From Alteromonas sp. ALT199 (GTDB lineage: Bacteria > Pseudomonadota > Gammaproteobacteria > Enterobacterales > Alteromonadaceae), in assembly GCF_018619335.1 (NCBI RefSeq), contig NZ_JAHHDX010000010.1:26390-90389 (forward strand): a DNA stretch of 64,000 bases. The letters are read 5' to 3'. The notes under the pieces are model-generated. The model did no database searches, was not told the origin of the DNA, and saw nothing but the letters and a program-made list of their open reading frames with translations. Of the stretch, positions 63,895 through 64,000 are shown piece by piece (the first letter of the stretch is position 1; every line of letters starts with the position of its first letter). A program made the position numbers and the translations under genes.

Positions 63895-64000
63895 AGGTGA
63901 ATGTTGTGGTTCCCTTTTCAAAGAAGCCAAACTACCTGTACCTACGCTTAGCTTACGAAGCGTAAGACCTTCCTGCTCAATTTCTTTTTCATCATTGAAA

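Noticed and set aside
63895..64000. Open frames on the minus strand at the right-hand edge
   Set aside because: The terminator implies a gene here, but the visible residues are too few to identify, so no CDS is called.

Overview
The window looks like chromosome from a marine gammaproteobacterium of the order Alteromonadales, most likely Alteromonas. This rests on gene order and protein style: rlmD-relA-mazG, pdxJ-acpS, lptD-surA-pdxA-rsmA-apaG-apaH, and a TonB2/TtpC-type energy-transduction operon. No database search was possible. I see no rRNA, tRNA, CRISPR array, prophage or intact insertion sequence.

Layout. (1) 1-10700 is the accessory-looking part: a cupredoxin/FTR1-like metal-uptake operon (27-1844); a GT2 / TVP38 / ArnT-like envelope-glycosylation operon (1935-5123); and an operon encoding a thermostable-hemolysin/GNAT-like protein, an AMP-dependent acyl ligase, a haem-oxygenase-like diiron enzyme, an SDR and two paralogous secreted TPR proteins (5288-10686). 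The last two operons share the same promoter design: a PmrA-type direct repeat (CTTAAG-N5-CTTAAG) followed 8 nt later by a -10-like hexamer. I read them as one regulon, and this is the best candidate here for a little-described system. (2) 10842-14766 holds a TonB-dependent receptor with a His-rich N-terminus, an HMG-CoA reductase and a YbaN-like protein. (3) 15036-27258 (minus strand) is housekeeping: mazG, relA, rlmD, acpS, pdxJ, recO, a small conserved protein, recJ, dsbC, xerD, djlA. (4) 27757-34391 (plus) is the outer-membrane biogenesis/pyridoxine/ribosome operon lptD-surA-pdxA-rsmA-apaG-apaH, followed by a chemoreceptor with a FliA-type promoter. (5) 36772-44239 (minus) has lysC, a DUF192 lipoprotein, acnB (frameshifted), a periplasmic-type ATP-dependent DNA ligase, a small lipoprotein and an esterase-TPR protein. 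(6) 44376-58496 has two hybrid histidine kinases, an exported nucleosidase, a second long aconitase, a GSDH-type lipoprotein, a membrane protein, a FadD-like ligase and an HD-GYP response regulator. (7) 58673-63738 (minus) is DUF3450-TtpC-ExbB2-ExbD2-TonB2-TPR, preceded by a near-consensus Pho box with a correctly spaced -10.

How the genes may work together. The two PmrA-type operons could jointly remodel the envelope: sugar transfer to lipid A or phospholipid, and production of an acyl-derived metabolite. The TonB2 operon at the far end energises outer-membrane receptors such as the one at 10842-12860. Its Pho box suggests that this supply of energy rises under phosphate limitation.

Sequence quality. 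Two genes (the acyl ligase at 6033-7546 and acnB at 38702-41313) are each broken by a single missing base next to a short homopolymer, with every motif intact on both sides. This looks like two base-calling errors at least as much as real mutations.
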